Source: Fragilaria crotonensis (Eukaryota; Bacillariophyta; Fragilariophyceae; Fragilariales; Fragilariaceae). Taken from it: a stretch of 64,000 bases of DNA. The notes below the pieces were generated by a model. It was not told where the DNA came from. It was given only the letters and a program-made list of their open reading frames with translations, and did no database searches. The stretch spans positions 82,412 through 146,411 of the forward strand of contig JAKSYS010000067.1 in assembly GCA_022925895.1 (NCBI GenBank), written 5' to 3'. A program made the position numbers and the translations under genes. This document shows positions 32,244 through 44,269 of this stretch, in pieces (positions within the stretch are counted from its first letter, which is position 1; each line of letters opens with the position of its first letter).

Positions 32244-34618
32244 TCACTACCAAGAAGGACAACCAAAGTGGATATACCAATATGGAATTATCAGATCTTG
32301 TTGGTGGTGCTGCTTCATCTTGCAGCAGCCATTTGACTTGTAGTGTTGAATGTGCTTCTGATGGCCAACAGGTGATAGTGTCCAACCTGCTCCATGTCAT
32401 GATGTTGCCTGCAGACTGCTGCGTCATCATCTCTTACAGCAACCACTTCAAGAATTGCTTGATGACTTCAGAAGAGAGCAGTGAAACAGAAGTACTACTT
32501 GTAGCTTGGATTCATGTATTTGAGGGGAAGATTGTATTGCTTACAGGACCAAGACGCTAACAAATTGTTTCTCAAGGCGATACAAAAGAGCAATGGTCCT
32601 GCAACTTTGAGCATCATAGATGTTCAAGGGACTGATAGAAATAGGAGCACCAGCAGCATTGATAACAAGAATGCAGGTTTCACACTCCAAGTTCTTGAAG
32701 CCATCAAAAGCGTAGCTGGTTCTTGAAAGAGATGCAAACAATTGGGAAAAGAGACATGGCACTAGGTTGAAAAAGCCATATTTTCGCTCTGATGTAACCT
32801 CTACTGACCACACTTGCTCCTAGTACTGGCCCATGAGCATGATTTCTGAGAGTAGGTCTTTACAGCCTCCAATATTCTACTTGAGATGGACCTTGCAAGA
32901 GGCACCCTTTTGAAGGCATAGAAGTACTGCAATGCGTTGGGGCACTAGCTAGCTAGTGCTAAAAGGATTTTGCGGCTCCATTATTCAACAAAATTCAGCA
33001 TTGAATTCAATGGCCTATGCTCTTGAATGAAATGCACAAGAAGAGCAATGCCGTTTTAGATTGCAACAAAAAATAGTGGCAAGCAGTTCAGTTTGTGTAT
33101 GCCAAATCGAAGTTACGGTATTCTGAGATTTTTCATCTGGAGTCAATTGGAAAATCTTGGAATCTTTCTGTTGCGCCCTCAATTGACAGAGCCTCAGTAT
33201 CCAAGAATCTGTATGTCCTTGTTGCTGGTGGAATTTTGATAGCTGTTCGAGGCGCAAGGGTCCTGTGACAAACAGACCACCCCTTGAAAATCCACGTACA
33301 ATGAGTGCACAGTCTCACAACCAGTCTATTTCATTCAAAATCATGATTGGGTGCGAGAAGTAGAAACCTATGTTTTGCAAGTTAAGTTCATACTAAGTCT
33401 TACCAAAGTGTCCTTCCGTTTTAATACTTCACTTACTAGTAGGAATTCAATGCAATTCTTCTCGTGGACCCAATTTTGTGTATACCACTCATCAATCCAG
33501 GGGGGTCTTTTCTTACTACTACAGTAGCATGAGGCACTGGATGCACATTATAAAGATTTGCATGGCATGCAGTTTCATTGACAAAATCAGTGTTTCTTCT
33601 TTGTTGCTTTGGTTGAAACCATCCCTTAAGAAGCAGCAACCATGGTTCATTCTCAAGTGAATGCAGAGATGCTGTATCATAATCATCATTCACATTAAAA
33701 CAAAACACAGCAGGAAGAATGTCTTTTTATCATTTCCTATGTCCACATTGGGCAACCAAGCTCTAGTACCACTCACAACAACATGATGACTTGTTGTAGT
33801 TTGGTGCTGTTATCATGATATTCACCAGCCACGGAGTCTTCATATGAGAGGCACCACAGGTGTCATGCCTCTCTTACTGCAGCAGGACAACACATCTGAC
33901 GTTCATGCTGATGTGTGCATCTTGTGCATTGAAATGTGCTTCATGTTTGAGGATCTTGATTCTTCTTCGTGATGACACAAAGGGCGGAAGGACTAGACAA
34001 ATTGCTTCTTCAATAAACAGCTTATGAAACTTTGATGCAAACTTGGATTTTGAGTGTAACGAAAATTGAGTCCTGCTAACGCAAAATCGTTGAGTCAGGA
34101 ATGAATGGCTAATGAGGTAATGAGCACTTCGATGCCTTGATTTAAAAACCTACTCGAGTAGACCCCCCTATGACATGCGACGAGAAATTCTGGCTCAACG
34201 GAAGTTCGAGGAGCTTCTGGTATGGTAGATTACGTACTACGAGTACAATGATATCATACATGCTACTACCGGTAGACATACTGGAGGACTCGATTTCTAC
34301 ATATGACCTCTCTGATTCTTGATTCTGGTGGTTTGTCGTGTTCTGAGTACTTGTATGCTAGTAGGTAGAGCTCGAAGTACTTGGTACCCAGTATATGCAC
34401 GTGCACGTGCACTACATTGACTACTGTAGTACTGGAGTACTCCTGGTATTCCAGTACTCCGTACAAGTACTCCATGTCCAGCTACTAGTAATCGATCCTG
34501 TATCAATAGATCTGTAGCGAGGCAACTACGAACAGCCATCAGGTCCCGGAAGAACAATCACTGTTTGACAACATAATCACACGCGTCGACACCTATCTGC
34601 AGTGTTTGATCGATTCCA
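32244..34618. other. 2.4-kb stretch with no supported gene; GTAC-rich at its right end
   Basis: AT-rich sequence with only short, characterless open frames on both strands. A minus-strand frame at 32541-32813 has a possible GTAAGC donor at its end and might be an exon of the PLAC8 gene, but it lacks PLAC8 residues. 34210-34480 is a GTAC-rich tract (GTAGTACTGGAGTACTCCTGG). The last approximately 130 nt are the promoter side of the sorting nexin gene. Confidence 0.4.
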
Positions 34619-36141
34619 ATGATGTCCATGGCTGGAGGAGCAACGTTGCCCCGGCGCCCAAAGCCGGAGGATGCCGCAAGGAACATCACTGTGAGTTTCC
34701 TGCTGCAGGTATTCGAGTCGTATTAACGTGCATCGCTACGGTATTTCATGTCTCCAGTATGGTTGCCCTGTATCTGATGATGTCTTTCTTCCTCCTACTT
34801 CAGGTATCCGACCCCGTTCAGCACTCTGAAGGTATGAACAAATACACTTCGTATCGTGTTGATGTTCGTCCTCCAGCAGCTATCCCTGGCGAGACACAGG
34901 ATGTGATGATCAATCACGCAACCTTTAGTGCAGTCTTGCGCCGCTATTCGGACTTTTTGTGGCTCTACGAGCGCCTTCACATGGAAAAGGCGGGAGCCAT
35001 CATCCCCCCTCTTCCAGAGAAACAACCTGTCGGTCGCTTCGATCCTTCCTTTATTGAAGATCGACGTATGTTCTTGGAGCGCTTTTTGAGGAGAGTTGCA
35101 GTCCACCCCGAACTGGCGGACGCCAAGTGTCTGGATAGCTTTCTTCGCGCCGACGATGTCGCATTTTCCGCCGCCAAACAAGCCAAGGGGGAAGTTGTTT
35201 TAGCGTCGTCGACACTCAATTTGGCTGTGAAACCCAAGGCAGATAGCTCCTTCAAGCGTTGGTTCGCGGAAGCCAAGACCTCGATCAGTGGAGACTTGGT
35301 CAGGTCTCCCGATGACGATTTGTTTGAAGAGATTCATCGTTATGTCCATGGATTGGATACTCAGATGAAGAACGTATCACAGCAGGCTACAGGTTTGGTT
35401 CGCAAGGGCAAGGAAATTGCGAATGGTTTGTTCGAATTTGGACTTGCGTTCAATCTCTTGGGACAATCAGAAGCGGATGCTTTGGGCGACGCTTTGGGTA
35501 AAGTTGGCGAGACAGCCGATCGTCTCTCCGTGTTGAGTGCCGATCAAGCAGACAAGGAAATGTCGCAGTTTGAGGAACCCTTGCAGGACTACATCAAGGT
35601 GATTCACTCTGTCAAGTTGGCTCTCCAGCGGCGACACGAGAAACGCCTCACCTACTCAACCTGCCTGGCTTCCGTTGAGGCCAAGCAAGTCGCCTTATCA
35701 AAGCTGAGAATGCAGCCAGGACAAGAAGCGAAGGCTTATGCAGCTGAAATGTCGCTCCGCCGGGCTCACGAGGCTGCGCAGGTGGCTCAAGATGACTTTG
35801 CGGCTGTTTCGCAACGTGTTTTACGAGAAGTGGATAGATTCAAGCGCGAAAAGGCTGAAGAGATGAGAAGAACAGTGCTGGACTACATTAATTTGCAGGT
35901 GGAGTACAACAAGAAGATGGAAGAAATTTGGGCGGGTCTAATTCCCCAACTTGAACGAGTACAATTGGACAATAACTCGAACGCGATTCCGCCGCAGGGC
36001 GCGGCAATGACTCCGACTCCTCAGATGCAGCAGCAACAGATATATGCCCCTGTTCAACCCGCGTACATCCCGCAGGTGCCCGCTCCATTCCCAGGTGGAG
36101 ATATTTCAGTTCAGTACAGAGATGCTCCTGCCACCATGTGA
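34619..36141 (+). CDS. PX-BAR sorting nexin (SNX1/SNX2/Vps5-like)
   Basis: Two exons, 34619-34690 and 34804-36141 (GTGAGT donor, TTCAG acceptor), encode 469 residues. The intron happens to be open in another frame, which makes a longer, wrong reading possible. Splicing joins MMSMAGGATLPRRPKPEDAA...NIT to VSDPVQHSEGMNKYTSYRV, the start of a PX domain with the phosphoinositide-binding RRYSDF motif. Helical BAR-type sequence follows (about residues 190-410), and the C-terminus is Gln/Pro-rich (PQMQQQQIYAPVQP). Such proteins bend endosomal membranes and act with retromer in cargo return. The first exon encodes a Pro/Arg-rich leader. Confidence 0.92.
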
Positions 36142-36815
36142 GGTACTGTCGATGAGAAGGCATTGGTAAGGTAGAAACTGGTATATGCGTATCTATCAAT
36201 TTGAATTGGAGATCAGAGTCCATTAGTGCACTCCTGTACTCGCATCACAAAGAAGAGGACTTGGCATGGACGCCGAAAATCTTTCCAGGTCTGGAATGGA
36301 TTCTTGTCCTTGGTTCCCCCCCAAGGCACCCCAACATCCCGCCTATGTTATTACACTTCCTTCGACTCGGTTGAGTTTTTCATTTTCTATCTTTAACTGT
36401 TATGACTGCCTTCGCATGATGTAGCATTTAGCCTACTCTACTACTATTGTTAATCCGTCGAATCGTGTTGGGTCAGGCGCAGAACGCAGAACAAGTGGGG
36501 AACACTGAACACGTCATCAGAATGTTTCAACGTTGCTTTCTACTGATACTGTACATTGTATGCATACGTTGTACGTTGTACCTCAACGGTCAAGGACATT
36601 TTCAAGAAAATCTGCCATGCAGCCAGCAGGACCCGGGACACCCTACAAAACAGCTCAGAACCCCTGGTTTTGTAGGTCGTCACCACTGCCTTTTTTGGGT
36701 CATCGTAGGTTAAAATCAACCTACAAAACCGGAGAGGATGCGTCCCCCAAATCGCTATTCAAGTAGAATCGTACTACGACTGCATGTAGAATTTTTTCTT
36801 CTCAGGAAGAATTAG
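36142..36815. other. 3' flank of sorting nexin with CCTACAAAAC hairpins
   Basis: No gene. From 36643 on, the words CCTACAAAAC and GTTTTGTAGG occur repeatedly in opposite orientations (about 36643/36669, 36707/36724, 36815/36835). They could form hairpins. A related pair flanks the transposase-containing segment at 41131-41155. Confidence 0.5.
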
Positions 36816-39800
36816 GTTTTGTAGGTGTCATTAACCTACAAAATCAACGACCAATTTTCGATACATTATCGTAGTGTAACATCTGATTGACATTTTTCTG
36901 TCTGCGCCGTCACTTGGGAGTTGCATACAGCAGGTTTCATCACCAAGAAACCTGGCGCAGCACCCAGTACAAAATGTACGTGTAGCCAATAAAAATGTTA
37001 GTGATGACGTAATCAAACGAGGATATTCTCGTGTTGGAAGCAAGGCGTTTCACAATGAGATTGCATGCCGCTCAACACAACAGTTGCACTCCTATCTATC
37101 AACCCAACCCTGACAAGTGCCTTCTTAATACAGTTTAAAATCAATCTGACGAAATTGGGTTGATAGTCAAGATGGCTGACCAAGGCATTTATACAATTTT
37201 TGTGAACGCTGTTATGTTGATTCGCGCCGATCCTTTGTACGGACCTCGAATGTCAAACTGCTGGCTCCCAGCGGCGACATGGGTAGAAGCACTTCGAAGA
37301 ACGGGACATATTGATGCTGCAATCGTCATTGACGTTCGGAAGTTTAATACGGCAATGTCCAAGGCTACAACATTTGGATCTGTCATGTCGAGATTCGATG
37401 GGTCAAACCAGAGCGGAGTCTTCCGAGTCAATTACAATCATCAACACTTCTACTATATAACAAATGAAACGAGACAGGTAAGCTATCCAAATCCGCTGAA
37501 TAAGGCCTGGAAGGAAAGAGTGCTGGAAACGGCATCAAATGCACTTGTCATTCCGTCGACAAGGGCAAGACCTGGTGCTGGTACTCTCCTCGTAAATCAT
37601 GTCGACACAACTGAATCCACCAATGGGAATGACGGTGCTGAAGCGATAGAAGAACAGCCATCACCACAGAAACGCCCAAGATTAGAGCAGAGGGAGGAGG
37701 GCACCGCACTTATATCATATTGGCCTGATAGCCCTGAAGCACGTCAGCTCTTTCGTCCAAGAAGGACGACGACGACGAGAGCATCGACAGCAGCTGCTGT
37801 TACTGACAACGACGCCGACGTGGCGACGCTATGCATCAATGAAACTGCACAAGAGGCAGTGAGGCGAAGAATTAGACTGCTTCAATCTGTGCATGACAGT
37901 GAGGACGGCTGGAGAAACATTTTAATAGGCAGGGACGAGGATAACTTCTGCAGCAAGGTTGAGATTTTTGAGATTCGGCAGCGGGCAACCTTTCTTTGTT
38001 GCGCGTACCAGATAGCCTTGACAGATATGAACGAGAGAACTTGGCATGATTGTTGCAGACAGGCTTGCAAGTTTCTGAATAGCCTCGGACTCCGCCAAGC
38101 AACATTCTTCAAGACCGTCGCAAATTGGAACAAGTTGTTCCGGCAATTTGATGGTTTTCCACACCCCAACCCGTATGTCCAATGTGGAAAGCGTCCACTC
38201 CCACGGTTGCTTGAACTTTTTCCCGATGCCAAGGACCAGATTGTCTCCTTTGGCATCAAGAACTTAGCAACACTAACTATAGAGAGTGTTCACGATTTCC
38301 TTGTGACATCAGTCATTCCAAGGCTAGCAAAAAACTGGCGGAGCGAAAATGGGGTGACTGCAAGTACTACTGACACTACATGCGATGCTGCTGGCGATGA
38401 ACTTCCTGATGACAATACCACCACACCAATCCATTCATTCTTGCATGCTCACAGACTGGAGTCCGTAGGTTTGACTACAACTTGGCGGTGGATGCGCTGT
38501 CTCGGTTTTAAGTATGATTTAAGAAAAAAGAGCTTCTATGTTGACGGCCATGAACGTGATGATGTGGTTGCCAATCGGCGAACGTTCTGCAAACGTTATC
38601 TAACAGTACACGAGCCCTATTGTAAACGCTGGGTACAAGTATCGGTTGATAAAGCAAAGGCAATGAAAAATATTAATCTGGCATTTGGTTATTCGTATCA
38701 TGACATAATCGGAAATGAGGACAGGATTGAGTTCCACATTGACTATTGGAATCAAGCAACAAACATCGGCAGCACCGACCGTGAGGACACCGACCACAAT
38801 ATAACACCAACAAAAAGCATTCGCGTTTCTTCGCAGGCACGCCCTTTGATGATAATTGGCCAAGACGAGAGTGTCTTCGCTCAATACTTGCTTGGAAGCA
38901 AGACATGGGTAGGGCCAAAAGGACAACGCCCGTTACTCCCGAAGTCCGAAGGCGACGGCTATATGCTTTCTGCCTTTGTTTCACGAGAGTTCGGCTTCGG
39001 ACGAGAGATGACAGCAGCCGAGTTAGCGAAGGTCAATGATGAAAGGCGAGGAACACACAAGACATACCTTGACACTCTGGCTGCCACCGAGATTTTGAAG
39101 ACCACCCAAAAACCGCTCTTAACTGAATCGCCATTTGTTAAGTATCTATATATTGGAGCCAACAATGAAGGTTATTGGAACAGCTATCACATGAGCTTGC
39201 AATTCGAAGATGTGGTGGATTGTTTGCAGGTTTTATACTGGAATACGATTTCGTATTCTTGTTCGATCACAGCCAGGGTCACGCACGGAAGCGATGCGGA
39301 GCGCTGAGTGCTTTTCATATGTCGCGAGCCTACGGAGGGCACAGCCAACAATGAGAGACACAACGATTGAACAAGCAGAGGGTTATCTTGGTGTGCACTC
39401 ACCAAAACTGAATGTTGGCGACACTCAGTCCATGGTTTTCCAACCACAAGATTCTGGCCCATGGTACCTCTCTCCCTCAGCAAAGAGAAGCGCAAAGACA
39501 TGATCAGGCAACAGGAAGAGCAGGCGTGTTGAACGGTCAAAGAAACTCTTAATTAAAGCTCTGTCTGAAGCTGGAGTTGAGATGCCAGAACAACGGGGCT
39601 ATACAAGGAAAGAGCTGCAAACGTTTGCAAGACGTCACGGGATTGACTTGTTCGAGGAGAAACAAGGAGTCATTCCAGGGTGGCAAGGAAAGCCTAAAGG
39701 TCTTCTGCAAGTCCTTTGGGAGAGGGGGTTGATTTCGGAGGGTTCATTAGCGAAGTATACATTGGATGGGCGCAAGGATGCAATATCGCAACAAGTTGAC

Positions 39801-41155
39801 TTACAATACTCGCTTCGGCATCTCATGTCTGAGTGCATCGATTTCAAGAATGAGGAAACAGCCCTCCAACATTTGGGAACTCAACTTGGAGTCAGTGTTG
39901 AGCTGACGCCAAAGTTTCATGCAGAACTTGCCGGTGAAGGCGTTGAATATAGCTGGGCGCAGGCGAAGTCGTTCTACCGACGAGTTCCAGTGTCCCGAAA
40001 GCGAGGGCGAGAAAACTTCAAAGAACTTGTACGAGAATGCACATGCCCTGTGAATGTTCTGAGCAGAGTGAGAATAGAAAATTTGCTGCAAGAGCACGTA
40101 TACATTTGCACTTACCACTATCTTGATCAGAAACTTGAAGAAGCGAATTCTGCTGCTGCTGGTACTCACGCCACCATGCCAAGTCATATGAAACAAGAGC
40201 TTTTGTACAATGAGATTGAGAGGCTCATGAAAGCCTTTAAAGGACACCGATGTGCCCTTGATTTTGACCGTGGCTTTGTCAATTCTCAGTTAAGGGAAGC
40301 AAATGAAGCAAGAAGAAGTCCTGATGAAGAAATGGAATGATGCGTTGCGAAGTATGATTCTTCTTCGTCGAGGAGTTTGACTTCAGAAAATCTTTCAGAA
40401 TTTTACTGTGCGAATTTGTATGCTTAGTATGAATTTTACGTAGGGGTACGCCAGGACGGTCGAGGATGAAACCTGCTGTACTTGATACTTGATACTGTAC
40501 TACATTCGAGTACTCGAGTACTCCAGTCTCCAGTGCCCTGTCTATTGTACCAAAATCTACCGTACCTCGTAGTCCAGTAGCATTCGATTTACTGTACTAA
40601 AAATAGCAATCAGTGATTGCCGAGCGATGGTTCCAAATCCAATTCACCTTACTCCACAGCTCATGTGCTGTCATCATGGAATTGCACATTGCAGTTACTT
40701 GCAACAAAGCAAAAGGATCGATTACTTCATGGTCGCGAAGTACTACCGGTAGTACACAAGCATTAATACTGTGTACTCCGAGTACTGCAGTACACCAGTA
40801 ATCAGGATCGATGCCAGGTCCGGAACGCCGTAAGGCCATACTCCGTATGTAGCAGTAAGGAGAAGTAGCTAGTAGTACCACCCTTATTGAACACGCCATT
40901 ATGTCCTATCCTCGGAATACTGGAGTACATTTTACAAGTACTTGAAGTACTCTTTTATGTCAAATATTTCGTATTTACAATACATATATTGTTGTAGTAT
41001 GCATATTCATGCTAGCTGGATCCCAGACTTGGCCGGTCTATGCATGTTTTTTGCCTCGCAGTCAGCCCCCCAGGGTGAGATGTTCCCATCTGTCGATTTT
41101 GCCCGTATGTAAAACTTGTACCAGTAAATAGTAGGTTCAAGATAACCTACAAAAC
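36816..41155 (+). mobile_element. Candidate DNA transposon carrying a broken DDE transposase gene (boundaries tentative)
   Basis: A DDE transposase gene (37172-40340) is flanked by GTTTTGTAGGTnTCnTT...AACCTAC-type sequence on the left (36816) and its inverse on the right (41131-41155, CCTACAAAAC end). The pairing is suggestive but short, and the motif also occurs further left at 36643-36735, so the true left end is uncertain. No target duplication was identified. The right arm (40341-41155) is non-coding and includes a GTAC-rich tract at 40480-40960. Confidence 0.4.
37172..40340 (+). pseudogene. DDE-superfamily transposase, frame-broken in the catalytic core
   Basis: Open from ATG 37172 to 39307 and again from 39582 to 40340. 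The pieces in between lie in three frames, with breaks near 39230, 39336 and 39520. Recognisable parts: a unique N-terminal region, a helix-turn-helix-like TTWRWMRCLGFKYDLRKKSF with YVDGHERDDVVANR, first catalytic Asp in GQDESVF (about 38862), second Asp in FLFDHSQGHARKR (about 39262), GKPKGLLQVLWERG, and PKFHAEL with the probable catalytic Glu in GVEYSW (about 39940). The same order of motifs occurs in a transposase group common in fungi (pattern from memory). Because the breaks fall between Asp 2 and Glu, this copy should be inactive. Confidence 0.78.
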
Positions 41156-42261
41156 GGAGTGTGAAGTAGAACTTTCACGTACGCCTATTTGGTGGTAGCT
41201 GGGGTACCCCTCGCGGTGTTGAGCACCGTGTACGTTGCTGGTGGTAGAATGGTTGAAATAAAATCGGTAGCTAGCATCCGAGATCTACCATATCAGTCAT
41301 AACTCAGTCACAATTCGTGCAATTTTACGGACTCCTACAGTACTGCAGTAGGAGACACAGCGCCATCAACCAGTGGTCATCCAAAAAAGACAGCAATATC
41401 ACTTTCACTCCAAAGATGACAATCAACAGCGTCATCATACATGCACTACTAGACTAGTATGGTAGTCCTGCTACTATGGCATTCACACTCTAGGGATCTG
41501 TCAGCAAATAATGAATAGGGAAGGCTTTGGCATATCTGCTACTAGTGCTGCATTCTTGACACTCAACAGATAACCATCAATAGTGAAATCATCTGTGGCT
41601 GGTCAGGATCCTGCAAAGAACAAGTTCTGGCAGTCCTGTTTGTGCTGTGCATTTCAGCAAATCTACGGATGAGAGTCAACAGCTGTGGCAGCATAGATGC
41701 ATCATACATGGTCATCCAGTGGAGAACAAACAACGACTAATGTAGACTACAGTAGTGCTGGTGGAATTGCATTGACACTCTATGAACAATAATCAACAGC
41801 AAGCACATCTATGATCATCCAGCAGCAACAAACAAGGAAAGCAGACTGGTAGTAGACTATGACAACGGGCAACACAACTAGTACTACTCACTGACCAGCA
41901 CTCTTCAGACAAGGAACTATCAAATGCTACGACAACTATGGTCACTCGGCAGCATAGAACAAAGAAAGACTGGGCTTTTTTGAGCAAGGCAAGGGTTTTA
42001 ATTTGACACATTGCATAAACAATTGCTCTCCCTCCACTATGTCATACAATGCCAGGAGGCTTTTTTCAGGATCCCACTTGCGGCATAGGTAGTACTCGTA
42101 GTAAGTAGCACCTCCGTACACCAGGTACTCCACACTCCACACTGGCAGAAATCAACCGTACACTAACTAGTAGCATGCTCGTCACTGAACTGAAGTTTAC
42201 CAGTGGTGGTGGTAGCTCTTTGCTGAGAATTTTGGTAGCTAGCATCTGAATTCTACCACTA
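41156..42261. repeat. Repeat-rich spacer with a direct repeat at both ends
   Basis: GGTAGCTAGCATC(C/T)GA(G/A)(A/T)TCTACCA occurs at about 41268-41293 and again at about 42231-42256 in the same orientation, each preceded by a GGTGGTAG block. Between them, 41380-41960 holds loosely repeated phrases (GCATT-GACACTC, AATCAACAG). No gene. It may be a solo or decayed repeat element. Confidence 0.4.
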
Positions 42262-43727
42262 GTGTCTAAACGCCCGAAATCTTTAATTAAAGATCTCCCA
42301 GTGGTGAAATCTTTAATTAAAGATCAATTTTGGCCCTTACTCAACTTCGTCATTTTACCTCGCACACCATAATTAACAAGCCAAACGTGTTCTGCATAGA
42401 GTCAAACCTCATGGGCCAAATGGGGGCATCTTAGTCAGCGACAGTTCCTGACGTATGATGTTGAACGCAAAACTGGAGCCAATTTTTCACGAGTTTTTTA
42501 GGTGGAAAAATAACACGGTTTACCCGGATGTATAGTATATCACCTACGCAGGCCACACCAAATCACGTCGTTTGAGGCCTCAATTAACACATTGACTTCA
42601 TCATCTTCCATTTCGATTGAGGCAAAACACTGAAGTGCAATGGTCTCGAGCATCCTTTAAATGAGAGGTATGTCACTGGTGTGAATCTCTAACTTTTGTT
42701 CGTTGTCGAGTTGTGATAACAAATTTATCGGGCGTTTTTTATCGCGCGCCACTATCTTATCATCATCCCATTTCTCACTTCCTTTGTTGTGTAGCACTTG
42801 TGTTGACCGTGCTAGAGTCCAACCAAATGATCCTTGAGCTTCTTCTTGTGCATCTTTGAACCAAAGAAATGGTGATGTTCGTTTCTGAGTGCAGTCGTTG
42901 CCGTGGAAGCAACACCAAAAGTCTCGCTCCGTAGCAGTCCTGCTCAAACCAATGGTACTTTGACGTTTTCCTCGCGTCTTATAACTTCAAGACTTAAGTC
43001 ATGAAACAAGGAAGGCCATTGACGAAGATATTGTGGTGGGAAATGTTGTGAGATAGCAATGTCACGAGGTCAATGACTCGAATTCGGTTACCGTCAATGC
43101 GGACCGGACAACGACGAAAAAAGCTCCAGGCGGAGAGGACGATGACCTTTTTACAAATTGCATGCTGAAGAACTCATAAACAACACCAGCAGATTGGATT
43201 CCGTGAATGCTGAACTTTGGCAATAAACAATGCCGTGGGCGAGGCTGAATCGCTCGATTATTGACCGATCTGCACCACTGCAAGAGCTCGAGTATTGGGT
43301 CATCTAACTCAACAAAGTAAAGGAAAAGAACAATACATGGTGAGATCACTTCCATTAGCCTTTATCAGGGCCAAATGCCAAGCCTGCAAGTGTTGAACAA
43401 CATGCATGTGCTCTCGGTGCAAACTTGCTTTTGAGTGCACTACAACAAAATGCATTCTCTGCACCAGAAAGGAAAGTTATGCATTTCTACCAACATAGAG
43501 TCCTGCTACTGGGAATAATGAATAGATGTCCATTGCTACTTTATGAGTCTTAGGCTTGATGTATCATTCTATTGACGACGGCGAATCGCCATTGTCGATC
43601 TCGAATTTCATGTTGCAGATGGTATGAAACGTACATGGACAGTCTTGCAAAACGTACGAAAATGGCCATCTTTAAAAAAAGACAGCTTTGTCGTTAATTA
43701 AAGATAACCCCCCGGGCGTTTAGACAC
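42262..43727. mobile_element. Non-autonomous DNA element with exact 15-bp terminal inverted repeats
   Basis: GTGTCTAAACGCCCG at 42262-42276 is matched exactly by CGGGCGTTTAGACAC at 43713-43727. Just inside each end is a TTAATTAAAGAT word (twice on the left, 42282-42296 and 42310-42324, once on the right, 43694-43706). The 1466-bp interior contains only ATG-less open frames on the minus strand (42657-42947, 43062-43355) without recognised domains. Flanks CTA and TCTAG do not give a clear target duplication. Confidence 0.65.
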
Positions 43728-44269
43728 TCTAGTACTTTGCAGTGGGTGTCCCGGGTCCTCAGCCAGCTACCTTCAGCTCACTGCTATTTACTCTACCGTA
43801 GTACCGTATAATTGTACATGTGTACGACTACCGGTACTTGTAGTACACAAGGTAGGTAGGTTGGGGTGGTTGTCCGCACTTGTACTGTTGTACGTACCTT
43901 TCACTTGTACTCGAAGTAGAAGATTGTACAGTACCGTATGTCATAGAAGGACGTCATCTGGACCGCTCTGTCGTCGATACGAGGGCTGGCTTCCAAGTGT
44001 ATCATCCGGGTTCGACAGCGTACCAGTCAGCGTACATTCTCACGAACATCATGGGGGAAGGATGGACCGAGAAAGTTCAACTTGCAAAAACCATGAAGCG
44101 GAGATCGCAATTTACTAGAATTCTACTCATGGATACTACGGGGTGCCCCTTGCTCATTACTTGGGACAAAATCGTGTCACTCCATCGATTTTCGAAAGGA
44201 TCGTCCCAGTCGTCCGCCTCAACTCCTCTCTTCTTAATCTTCTCATTGATCCTTTACTCGCATCCCGAC
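43728..44269. promoter_or_regulatory. Upstream region of the POR gene
   Basis: 542 nt. The first half is GTAC-rich (GTACATGTGTACGACTACC and GTACTTGTAGTACAC near 43813-43850). The POR ATG at 44270 follows a CT-rich stretch (CTCCTCTCTTCTTAATCTTC). The frame is open upstream of the ATG, but the leader peptide defines the start. No specific light-response element was recognised. Confidence 0.4.

Noticed and set aside
34606-34803. Longer N-terminus for the sorting nexin read without splicing, with a hydrophobic segment
   Set aside because: The hydrophobic stretch comes from the intron 34691-34803. Splicing gives a proper PX start in another exon-1 frame.
42657-43355. Two minus-strand open frames within the 1.47-kb element
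   Set aside because: The first starts with TTG instead of ATG, and neither shows a recognisable transposase motif.
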